Shown here piece by piece: positions 1-6,721 of a stretch of DNA of 64,000 nt (position 1 is the stretch's first letter; every line of letters begins with the position of its first letter). Origin of the DNA: Bradyrhizobiaceae bacterium (GTDB taxonomy: Bacteria > Pseudomonadota > Alphaproteobacteria > Rhizobiales > Xanthobacteraceae); contig CP078014.1 of NCBI GenBank assembly GCA_020544565.1, forward strand, positions 2,854,016-2,918,015. Reading direction: 5' to 3'. The notes beneath the pieces were generated by a model, which was given only the letters and a program-made list of their open reading frames with translations, did no database searches and was not told the DNA's origin. The translations under genes were made by a program, and so were the position numbers.

Positions 1-248
1 TCGCTGTTCGGCGCGAGTTCTGGCTGCCCTTCGCGGATCGCCTCGATGGCCGCCACCGCTGCTTCCTGCTTGCTATTCGTCGCCTCACCGACAACGAAAG
101 TCTGCAGGCCAGCGGCACTCCGCACAGGCGCAACATCCCCCTCGCTCACCAAAGAGTTCGAATATCGCGAGGAGCGAGCGGTTTTGCCTCGCACCCGCGA
201 CTTTGGCTTGCCGGCGACACTCCCCTTCGGCCCGACTTTCTGACGCAC
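1..248 (-). CDS. Hypothetical protein, N-terminal part, cut by the window edge
   Basis: A reading frame opens with GTG at 248-246 and stays open to base 1, giving at least 82 residues. A GGGAG ribosome-binding site lies about 6 bases before the GTG. The codons are GC-rich at position 3, as in the neighbouring genes. The first 40 residues are basic (Lys/Arg/Ser rich); the rest looks like an ordinary globular segment with a predicted helix (the stretch NSKQEAAVAAIEAIREG). No family is recognised. The stop lies outside the window, so length and role are unknown. It could also be a chance open frame. Confidence 0.4.
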   Translation of the reverse strand, partial: MRQKVGPKGSVAGKPKSRVRGKTARSSRYSNSLVSEGDVAPVRSAAGLQTFVVGEATNSKQEAAVAAIEAIREGQPELAPNS

Positions 249-707
249 GAGATGCTCCCTCTCTGACTGCAATATCGCGCCTCATGTGCATCGAGCGCGC
301 ATTGACGCATCTCAAACACGGGCGGAAAAAGAATGCCTCCCGCGAGAGCTGGAGCAGGCGAAATTTGGCGAGCGCATGTGATCGAAGGACTGAGCCGGCG
401 AGGCACCATGATCATCGCGAACCGCCACGTCCCGCAGTCCGCTATCGGCGCCCCAATCACGTCGAGCGCGAAAAATATTTTATTTTCAACAACGTATTCG
501 CTGCCATAACGTATTCGCAGCCATGGCTTGCAGCACAACCGTCCGTCCGGCGGCCCGACGCCGTCCGTCGCCGACATGCACGATCATGTCATCGTCGGCA
601 GGAGCGGCCACGCCAGCCTCAAGGACGTGAAGCTGATTTAGAGCGGTTTGCTTAGAGGGAATCGCCCGATGGCCTGCGCTTTCGATGGTCGTCCCGACGC
701 AGGATCA
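249..707. other. Intergenic stretch, no convincing gene
   Basis: About 460 bases without a supported gene. It holds a 17-bp tandem repeat (491-524). A short plus-strand frame ending in TAG at 639-641 reads like the tail of a protein ([20 protein letters not shown]) but has no start or ribosome-binding site, so it may be a gene relic. Promoters for the partial gene to the left would lie near 260-330, but none stands out. Confidence 0.5.
491..524. repeat. 17-bp tandem direct repeat, two copies
   Basis: The unit AACGTATTCGCTGCCAT (491-507) is followed directly by a second copy (508-524) that differs only by A for T at its twelfth base. It lies in an otherwise empty intergenic stretch. Function unknown; it could be a replication slippage product or a paired protein-binding site. 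Confidence 0.7.
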
Positions 708-1400
708 CTACTGCCGCATCAGGATCAGCGGATCGGCACTGTCGGGCACGCGCCGCCACTGGGCGTTGTCGTCGGCCTCGAAGCGCCAGATATCTCCCTT
801 GGCCGACTGCAGCAGCAGCTCGCCGCGCTCGATGCGCCATAGCGTCGGCGCGAACGCCGTCACCGCCGGATCGCAGCGCGGCTTGAGATACACCGCGAAA
901 TTCTCCGGCGTCGCCGTCTCGGTGTTGGTGAGCGTGAGGCCGCACAGCGTCTTGCCGCTTTCGCGCATCAAGGCCCAGTCGCCGATCAACTGATCGGTCG
1001 ATTTCGACAACGCCCGCGCGGCCGCGAGATTTTGCAGAAGATAGATGCCCTCGCCCTCGCGGCGGCCCTCGAAGATGCCGCTTTCGACCTCGGTGACGTC
1101 GATCACCGGCTGGCCCTTGGCATCCTGCAGGCGGACAATGTCGAGCCCCTTCACGCTCCAGGCCGCGATGGCCCTGGTGAAGGGCAGCGCATCGCCGCAA
1201 CCCTTGTCGAGTTCGAGCTTCATTCCCTGCGCCGCCGCATCGCCCTTGAGCGTCACGACGCAGGTCTTGTCGCGGCCGGCGGTGGACAATTCCCACTGGC
1301 CGATCATGTCATTCGCGAGCGAGCGCGAATCCTGCGCCCGCGCAGCCGGGCCGGTCGCCGCCACGGCGAGCATCCACGCCATCGCCGCGACGACGCGCAT
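708..1400 (-). CDS. Exported protein with two tandem AprI/Inh-like protease-inhibitor domains
   Basis: A 230-residue protein. Residues 1-22 form a signal peptide (hydrophobic core, then ARA-Q), so it should act in the periplasm. The mature part has two similar halves, about 33-123 and 138-230. Each opens with IGxW, has one Cys about 14 residues later and a second Cys about 21-23 residues further on (Cys47/Cys68 and Cys153/Cys176), and ends in a W/I-x-F/L beta segment. This layout fits the AprI/Inh beta-barrel inhibitors of serralysin-type metalloproteases, which normally have one such domain. It starts 2 bases after the dehydrogenase gene stops, so it is the last gene of the transporter operon. 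No serralysin is seen nearby; protease inhibition is therefore only inferred from the family. Confidence 0.75.
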   Translation of the reverse strand: MRVVAAMAWMLAVAATGPAARAQDSRSLANDMIGQWELSTAGRDKTCVVTLKGDAAAQGMKLELDKGCGDALPFTRAIAAWSVKGLDIVRLQDAKGQPVIDVTEVESGIFEGRREGEGIYLLQNLAAARALSKSTDQLIGDWALMRESGKTLCGLTLTNTETATPENFAVYLKPRCDPAVTAFAPTLWRIERGELLLQSAKGDIWRFEADDNAQWRRVPDSADPLILMRQ

Positions 1401-1402
1401 GG

Positions 1403-2386
1403 TCAGCGGCCCTTCACCGGGGTCTCGGCGACGGGGGTCAGCGGCGCCTTGCCATCGAACCAGAGCTTGAGATTGTCCACCACCAGTTGATCCATCGCGG
1501 TGCGGGTCGTCACCGAGGCGGAGGCGATGTGCGGCAGCAGCACCACGTTCTGCAACGCGCGCAGCTCTTCCGGAATATGCGGCTCGTTTGCGAACACGTC
1601 GAGGCCGGCCGCCTGAATGGTGCCGTCCTTCAGCGCCGCGATCAGCGCCGGCTCGTCCACCACCGAGCCGCGCGCGACGTTGATGACGATGCCGCGCGGC
1701 CCAAGCGCCTTCAGCACCTCGGCGTTGACGATCTTCGCGGTCGAGGGGCCGCCCGGCGTGATCAGGATCAGGGTATCGACGTCCTTCGCCATCTCGATCA
1801 GGCTCGGATAGTGCTGATAACTGACGCCCTTGGCCGGATTGCGCGAATGATAGACCACCGGCACCAGCGACGCCTCGAGGCGGCGGGCGATAGCCTGGCC
1901 GATGCGGCCCATGCCGACCATGCCGACCTTGCGGTCGCGCAGCGACGCCCGGCTCAGCGGAAACGGCTGCGTGGCCCATTTCCCGGCGCGCGCGAAAGCC
2001 TCGGCCTTGATGAAATCGCGCGCAGTGGCGATCAGGAGACCGAGCGCCACGTCGGCCACTTCCTCCGTCAGCACGTCCGGCGTGTTGGTCACCATGATGT
2101 CGTGCGCGGCGGCGTATTTGGCGTCGACATGGTCGTAGCCGACGCCGAAGGTCGACACGATTTCGATCTTGGGGAAACGCGCCAGCATCGCCGCATCGGC
2201 GGCCACGAGGCCGGTGACCGCGACGCCGCGAATGCGCGCCGCGACATCGGCAGCGATGCGGCCGAGGTCGCGCTGGTTCTCGAATTTGTGCAGCGCGAAT
2301 TTATCGGGAAAGCCGCCTTCGATCACCGGCTTGGTCGGGCCATAGATCAGCAGGTCGATTTTATCCTGTGCAGCGTTCGCAGCCAT
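1403..2386 (-). CDS. D-2-hydroxyacid dehydrogenase (NAD(P)-dependent)
   Basis: A 327-residue cytoplasmic oxidoreductase that should interconvert a 2-keto acid and its D-2-hydroxy acid. The Rossmann motif GMVGMGRIGQA lies near residues 155-165. The family's catalytic residues are visible: Arg239 in NVARGSVVDE, Glu268 in ANEP and His286 in LLPHIAS. Length is normal for the glyoxylate/hydroxypyruvate reductase-like group. Its ATG overlaps the stop codon of the permease gene by one base, so it is translationally coupled to an ABC importer. This suggests that its substrate comes from, or feeds into, the imported compound. The precise substrate cannot be read from the sequence. Confidence 0.9.
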   Translation of the reverse strand: MAANAAQDKIDLLIYGPTKPVIEGGFPDKFALHKFENQRDLGRIAADVAARIRGVAVTGLVAADAAMLARFPKIEIVSTFGVGYDHVDAKYAAAHDIMVTNTPDVLTEEVADVALGLLIATARDFIKAEAFARAGKWATQPFPLSRASLRDRKVGMVGMGRIGQAIARRLEASLVPVVYHSRNPAKGVSYQHYPSLIEMAKDVDTLILITPGGPSTAKIVNAEVLKALGPRGIVINVARGSVVDEPALIAALKDGTIQAAGLDVFANEPHIPEELRALQNVVLLPHIASASVTTRTAMDQLVVDNLKLWFDGKAPLTPVAETPVKGR

Positions 2387-3189
2387 CAGTCTTCCTTTCC
2401 CAGCGCGCTTTCGTGCCAGCGTCGTAGCACGAGATGCGACACCAGCGAGAGAGCCAAATAGATCACAATTCCTGCAACCGCCAAAAGCAACAGCGCCGCG
2501 AACATCCGCGGAATGTTGAGCCGGTAGCCGGATTCTGCGATGCGGTAGGCAAGGCCCGAGCCGGCTCCGGCGGAGCCGGCGGCGATTTCCGCCACCACCG
2601 CGCCGATCAGCGACAGCCCGCCGGCGATCCGCAGGCCGCCGAGAATGTGCGGCAGCGCCGAGGGCCATTGCAGCCGATGGAGCGTCTGCCAGCCGGACGC
2701 GCCGTAGAGCTGGAACAGCCCGGCCAGATTGCGGTCCACCGATTTCAGGCCCAGCGCGGTGTTGGACAGCACCGGGAAGAACGCCACGATAAAGGCGCAC
2801 ACCACCACGGCGACGTGCTGCGGCAGATAGATCAGCAGCAGCGGCGCGATCGCGATCACCGGCATCACCTGCAGGATCAGCGCATAGGGCAACAGCGCAT
2901 ATTCCAGCCATCTCGAGCGGTTGAACAGCAGCGCCAGCGCGATGCCGCCGATCGCGGCGGCGGCGAAGCCCTGCACCGTGGTCGCGAGCGTCACCCACAG
3001 CGAGGCCGACAGCACCGGCCAGTCCTCGACGACGGTGGACAGCACCACGCTCGGCGCCGGCAGCACATAGGCGGGAATATCGTTGAGCCGCACCGCGGCT
3101 TCCCACAGCGCGACGCCGGCGGCGAGCGTCGCCAGCGGCAGCGCGATCCGCACAGCCCGGGCGAGGTCTTTGTCGGCGCACGGCGTCAT
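2386..3189 (-). CDS. ABC transporter permease, SsuC/ThiX/TauC type
   Basis: A 267-residue inner-membrane protein with about six hydrophobic segments, beginning near residues 15-30 (LPLATLAAGVALWEAAV). It is a single-domain permease of the nitrate/sulfonate/taurine/hydroxymethylpyrimidine class. The coupling loop that contacts the ATPase is visible as LFQLYGASGWQTLHRLQWPSALPHI cut around residues 170-195. Its ATG shares an ATGA overlap with the stop of the ATPase gene (3186-3189). Together with the upstream ATPase and binding protein it forms one complete importer. Confidence 0.9.
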   Translation of the reverse strand: MTPCADKDLARAVRIALPLATLAAGVALWEAAVRLNDIPAYVLPAPSVVLSTVVEDWPVLSASLWVTLATTVQGFAAAAIGGIALALLFNRSRWLEYALLPYALILQVMPVIAIAPLLLIYLPQHVAVVVCAFIVAFFPVLSNTALGLKSVDRNLAGLFQLYGASGWQTLHRLQWPSALPHILGGLRIAGGLSLIGAVVAEIAAGSAGAGSGLAYRIAESGYRLNIPRMFAALLLLAVAGIVIYLALSLVSHLVLRRWHESALGKED

Positions 3190-4013
3190 CGGCCCGTCTC
3201 CCCGTCGCTCGCCCGCGCCAGCGCGGCGGAGACATCGCGACAGTAACCAGCATAGTCCGGCGCGGTGCGGAACGCCTCGCCGCGCGGCTCCGCCGCCGCG
3301 ATCCGGAATTCGCGCGCGACGCGGCCCGGCCGCGCGGTCATCACCAGTACGCGCTGCGACAGATACACCGACTCGAACACCGAATGGGTCACGAACACGA
3401 CGGTCATGCGCAGGCCGCGCCACAGGTCCAGCAGATCGTTGTTGAGCCGGAAACGGGTGATCTCGTCGAGAGCGGCGAACGGCTCGTCGAGCAGCAGGAT
3501 ATCGGGACCGGTCGCCAGCGCGCGGGCCAGCGACACCCGCATCTTCATGCCGCCGGACAATTCGCGCGGATAGGCGCGCGCGAAATCGGCGAGCCCGACT
3601 TGCGCCAATGCCTGATCGACCCGCGCGGCGACATCGCCCCGCGCCGCCTCCGCCAGATCGAACGGCAGCCGGACATTGTCGCGCACCGTGGCCCACGGCA
3701 TCAGCGTCGGCTCCTGAAACACGAAGCCGATTTTGTGGCGCGACGTTTCGCGGTCCTCGCGCGCCGCGACACGGACGCTGCCGGAGGTGGGCGCGGCGAG
3801 CCCGGCGATGAGGCGCAGCGCGGTGGACTTACCGCAGCCGGATGGCCCCAGCAGTGACACAAACTCGCCGCGGGCAACATCCATCGTGAGCGGACCGAGC
3901 GCGGTGACGCCGTTGTCATAGACCTTGACGACGTCGCGCAGTGCGATCGCCGCCTCGTCCGGCACGCCGCCTTGCAGGCTCTCCTGCGTATCGCCGCTCT
4001 GGGACAGGGACAT
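3186..4013 (-). CDS. ABC transporter ATP-binding protein, SsuB/TauB/ThiZ type
   Basis: A 275-residue ATPase that energises the importer. Walker A GPSGCGKS is at residues 56-63, the Q-loop Gln at 100, the signature LSGGM at 152-156, Walker B LLLDEP around 173-178 and the switch His at 210. The ATG at 4013 is chosen over a TTG three codons upstream. The gene begins 18 bases after the binding-protein gene stops and overlaps the permease gene by 4 bases (ATGA). The RHKIGFVFQEPTLMPWATV stretch is typical of the nitrate/sulfonate/taurine family. Confidence 0.92.
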   Translation of the reverse strand: MSLSQSGDTQESLQGGVPDEAAIALRDVVKVYDNGVTALGPLTMDVARGEFVSLLGPSGCGKSTALRLIAGLAAPTSGSVRVAAREDRETSRHKIGFVFQEPTLMPWATVRDNVRLPFDLAEAARGDVAARVDQALAQVGLADFARAYPRELSGGMKMRVSLARALATGPDILLLDEPFAALDEITRFRLNNDLLDLWRGLRMTVVFVTHSVFESVYLSQRVLVMTARPGRVAREFRIAAAEPRGEAFRTAPDYAGYCRDVSAALARASDGETGR

Positions 4014-4031
4014 GCCGGGCAACCGCCGCGC

Positions 4032-5057
4032 TCAGTTCTTGGGCCGCAGCTCGACGCCGACGGCCTTGTTGACGAAGCGTAGCGTATAGGCGCGGCGATA
4101 ATCGACGTCGCGCTTGACCACGCCCGCGCGCACCATCTTGTCGAAGAAATCCGCCATGCGGGCGTCGCTCATCGCGCCGATGCCGTCCTTAATGGCGTCG
4201 CCCGAATCGACGATGCCATGCTGCTTCATCTTCGCCACCGAATAGGCCAGGAGATCGTCGGTCATCTCGGGATTGGCCTTCTTGATGAGCTCGTTGGCAG
4301 CGCGGTTGTCGCCATAGAGATAGCGATACCAGCCGATGATCGAGGCATCGACAAAGCGCTGCACCAGATCGGGGTTCTTCTCCGCGAAGGCGCTGCGGGT
4401 TTCGATCAGGGTCGAATAGCTGCTGAACCCGTAATCCGCCAGCGGGATGACGGTGGGCACGAACTTCGCCCGCCGCTCTACCGCGAACGGCTCGGAAGTG
4501 ACGTATCCCTCCATGGCGCTGTTCTTGTCGACCAGAAACGGCTGCGGATTGGAGGTGTAGGGCTTGACCTTGTTCTCGCTGAAGCCGAACTCCGCTTTCA
4601 GCCACTGGAAATAGGTCGGCATGCCTTCCTTGGAGACGAACAGCGTCAGCGGCTTGAGATCCGCGAGCGTTGAGACCTTCGCTTCCGGATGGGCGAGGAA
4701 AACCTGCGGGTCCTTCTGGAAGATCGCGGCGACCGCGACCACCGGCACCTTGTTGGCGGCCGCGTCGAAGGTCTGCAGCGAATTCGCGCTCATGAAGAAA
4801 TCGAGCTTGCCGGCGACCATCTGGATGCGGTTGTTGACGTTGGGGCCGCCCGGCACGATGGTGACATCGAGGCCGTAGCTCTTGTAGGTGCCGTCGGCCA
4901 GCGCCTGATAGAATCCGCCGTGCTCGGCCTGCGCCACCCAGTTGGTGCCGAACGACACCTTGTCCAGCTCCATCGCGCCCGCCGGCATCAACGGCATCGC
5001 CGCCCACGCCAGCACGCCCGCCATCAATGCCCGGATCGAAAACCTCGCTTGCACCAT
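4032..5057 (-). CDS. ABC transporter substrate-binding protein, NMT1/THI5-like (ThiY/SsuA family)
   Basis: A 341-residue periplasmic binding protein. The start at 5057 has a GGAG site about 8 bases upstream and yields a signal peptide (residues 1-27, basic n-region, cut after PAGA). Mature residues begin MELDKVSFGTNWVAQAEHGG, then FYQALADGTYKSYGLDVTIV, the NMT1 fold signature of binding proteins for thiamine pyrimidine precursors, nitrate, sulfonates and similar small ligands. It is the first gene of the minus-strand operon and faces a creatininase-family gene across 93 bases. The ligand is unknown; a pyrimidine, amide or formamide-like compound is a reasonable guess from the neighbouring hydrolase. 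Confidence 0.88.
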   Translation of the reverse strand: MVQARFSIRALMAGVLAWAAMPLMPAGAMELDKVSFGTNWVAQAEHGGFYQALADGTYKSYGLDVTIVPGGPNVNNRIQMVAGKLDFFMSANSLQTFDAAANKVPVVAVAAIFQKDPQVFLAHPEAKVSTLADLKPLTLFVSKEGMPTYFQWLKAEFGFSENKVKPYTSNPQPFLVDKNSAMEGYVTSEPFAVERRAKFVPTVIPLADYGFSSYSTLIETRSAFAEKNPDLVQRFVDASIIGWYRYLYGDNRAANELIKKANPEMTDDLLAYSVAKMKQHGIVDSGDAIKDGIGAMSDARMADFFDKMVRAGVVKRDVDYRRAYTLRFVNKAVGVELRPKN

Positions 5058-5150
5058 TGGACTCCGCAGATCGTTTTGCCCATGATGGGCGTGCAGCAAA
5101 CTACCCTGCAAATCACCTCAAAGAAACCTGTTCACGGACGCAGCCGCGCG
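5058..5150. promoter_or_regulatory. Divergent promoter region between importer operon and creatininase gene
   Basis: This 93-base gap separates two genes transcribed away from each other, so both promoters, and any shared operator, should lie here or just inside the genes. No clear -35/-10 pair, riboswitch or regulator box was recognised. It is too short for a TPP riboswitch, which argues against classical thiamine control. Confidence 0.5.
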
Positions 5151-5969
5151 ATGATGACTGATCCCCCGCATGACTGGAGCGCGATCCGCTGGCCAGAGGT
5201 GAGCGAGGCCACCGCGCGGAACTGGATCGCGGTGCTGCCGCTCGCGGCCACCGAACAGCACGGGCCGCATCTGCCGCTTGAGACCGACGTGCGGATCGCG
5301 GAGGCTTATCTCGCGCGCGTGCGCGCGATCCTGCCGCGCGACCTGCCCGCCACGTTCCTGCCCATCGAGCCGGTCGGCATCTCCACCGAGCACATCGCTT
5401 TTCCCGGCACGCAGACCCTGTCGACGCGGGACGCCCTCGACCGATGGATGGCGCTCGGCGAGAACGTGGCGCGCCACGGACTGCGCAAGCTCGTCATCAT
5501 CAGCAGCCATGGCGGCAACAGCGCGGCCATGGCCCTGATTGCGCAGGACCTGCGCGCGCGTCACGACATGCTGGCGGTGACCACCGGCTGGAGCCGGTTC
5601 GGCGCGCCGGCGGGACTGTTCGCGGCGGATGAGTTGCGCTTCGGCATCCACGGCGGCGCGGTCGAGACCTCGATCATGCTGGCCGCGTTCCCGGACACGG
5701 TGCGGCGCGCCCATGTCGCCAATTTCGAATCCGCCGACCGGCAGATGACGCGGGAGTTCCGCTGGCTGTCGGCGGCCCGGCCCGCGCCGTTCGCATGGGC
5801 GGCGCAGGACCTCAATCCCGCCGGAGTGGTCGGCGACGCGACGCAGGCCAGCGCCGACAAGGGCCATGCCCTGATCGATCACGGCGCCCGCGCCTTCGTC
5901 GAACTGCTCGCTGATGTGCACCGCTTCGACCTGGCACGGCTTGCGAACCGGCCAATCATCGCCCCCTGA
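5151..5969 (+). CDS. Creatininase-family amidohydrolase
   Basis: A 272-residue protein of the creatininase/ArfB/MftE family, metal-dependent hydrolases that open cyclic amides or remove formyl groups. The metal motif TEQHGPHLPLETD (Glu35, His37, Asp46) and the later HGGN and HGGAVETS motifs are all present, so it should be active. Two ATG codons (5151, 5154) could serve as start; no strong ribosome-binding site is visible. It is divergent from the ABC importer operon, which suggests it acts on the imported compound. Creatinine itself is only one of several known substrates for this family, so the reaction stays open. Confidence 0.88.
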   Translation: MMTDPPHDWSAIRWPEVSEATARNWIAVLPLAATEQHGPHLPLETDVRIAEAYLARVRAILPRDLPATFLPIEPVGISTEHIAFPGTQTLSTRDALDRWMALGENVARHGLRKLVIISSHGGNSAAMALIAQDLRARHDMLAVTTGWSRFGAPAGLFAADELRFGIHGGAVETSIMLAAFPDTVRRAHVANFESADRQMTREFRWLSAARPAPFAWAAQDLNPAGVVGDATQASADKGHALIDHGARAFVELLADVHRFDLARLANRPIIAP

Positions 5970-6094
5970 TCGTCAGACTTCGCGCCATCCGTCCCGCGCG
6001 AATTTCTTTGAAGCCGATCGAACCTATCGGCCTTGAGGCTCCACCAATGGATATGCGGCCCACACGGCCCGCCCCAACCAGGATGGAGAGTTTC

Positions 6095-6364
6095 ATGTCG
6101 ATCAAGACCCGCATTGCCGCCGTTGCCATCGCCGCCCTGACCGCGACCGCGGGCATCGCCGCTACGACCCAGCAGGCCGAGGCCGGCCACAGGGGCGTGG
6201 GCCTCGGGATCGGTCTCGCCGCCGGCGCGCTGGTGGGCGCGGCCATCGCCAGCAACGCCTATGCCGCGCCGGTCTACGGCTACGGTTATCGCCGCTGCGG
6301 CTATGTCCGCCAGTTCGATGTCTACGGCAACTATATCGGCCGCGTGCGCACCTGCGCCTATTGA
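6095..6364 (+). CDS. Small exported protein, Gly/Ala/Tyr-rich
   Basis: An 89-residue protein with a signal peptide (MSIKTRIAAVAIAALTATAG, cut after AEA near residue 30). The mature part begins with GHRGVGLGIGLAAGALVGAA, a Gly/Ala hydrophobic stretch that may insert in a membrane or glycine-zipper fold. It ends with a Tyr-rich segment containing two Cys. GGAGAG lies about 7 bases before the ATG. A strong terminator follows at 6421. Similar small exported proteins are common in Bradyrhizobium relatives, but no function is known to me. Confidence 0.75.
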   Translation: MSIKTRIAAVAIAALTATAGIAATTQQAEAGHRGVGLGIGLAAGALVGAAIASNAYAAPVYGYGYRRCGYVRQFDVYGNYIGRVRTCAY

Positions 6365-6420
6365 AGCCCGTTCGCGCTGAGGTTCGGCGCGACGCCTCAT
6401 CCACGCCGCGCCAACACCAG

Positions 6421-6456
6421 ACCCGCCCGGACGTCCCCCGGGCGGGTCGCCTTTTG
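6421..6456 (+). terminator. Rho-independent terminator
   Basis: A perfect 10-bp stem (6421-6430 with 6438-6447, ACCCGCCCGG and its complement) with a 7-base loop is followed by GCCTTTTG. It lies 57 bases after the stop of the small exported protein gene. Confidence 0.85.
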
Positions 6457-6629
6457 CGTCGCAAGGTGGCTTGCTCCGCCGGCCGGTCGCCGTCGCCGCG
6501 CACGCCTTTGCCACCTCGAAAATGTAGCCAATGCCGGGAATGCCGCCGTGTCATGCGGCTGTCACCGATCGATGGCACGGCTTCGCGGGCCGAGTTATCA
6601 ATCACAAAATGCACTTGCGAAGCATTTGC

Positions 6630-6643
6630 ATCTAAGGTTAGAT
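6630..6643. promoter_or_regulatory. Perfect 14-bp palindrome upstream of the porin gene
   Basis: ATCTAAGGTTAGAT reads as two 6-base arms around GG. It sits about 80 bases before the porin ATG, where an operator would be expected. No regulator with this consensus is known to me, and a chance palindrome cannot be excluded. Confidence 0.35.
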
Positions 6644-6721
6644 GACGGTCGCAACGTTCCGGTTGCTCCCGCTGGCGTCCTGCCGTCCTTTGATCCGATC
6701 ACCCTGCGAATCAGCCCGCCC

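Larger units (their letters stand above)
6365..6721. other. Intergenic stretch with a terminator and a small palindrome
   Basis: About 360 bases without a gene. It holds the terminator of the small exported protein (6421-6456) and, further down, a perfect 14-bp palindrome (6630-6643) about 80 bases before the porin start. The latter half probably carries the porin promoter, but no clear -35/-10 pair could be assigned. Confidence 0.5.

Noticed and set aside
5058-5150. TPP riboswitch before the NMT1/ThiY-like importer
   Set aside because: The gap is only 93 bases, shared by two divergent genes, and lacks the CUGAGA / thi-box sequence.
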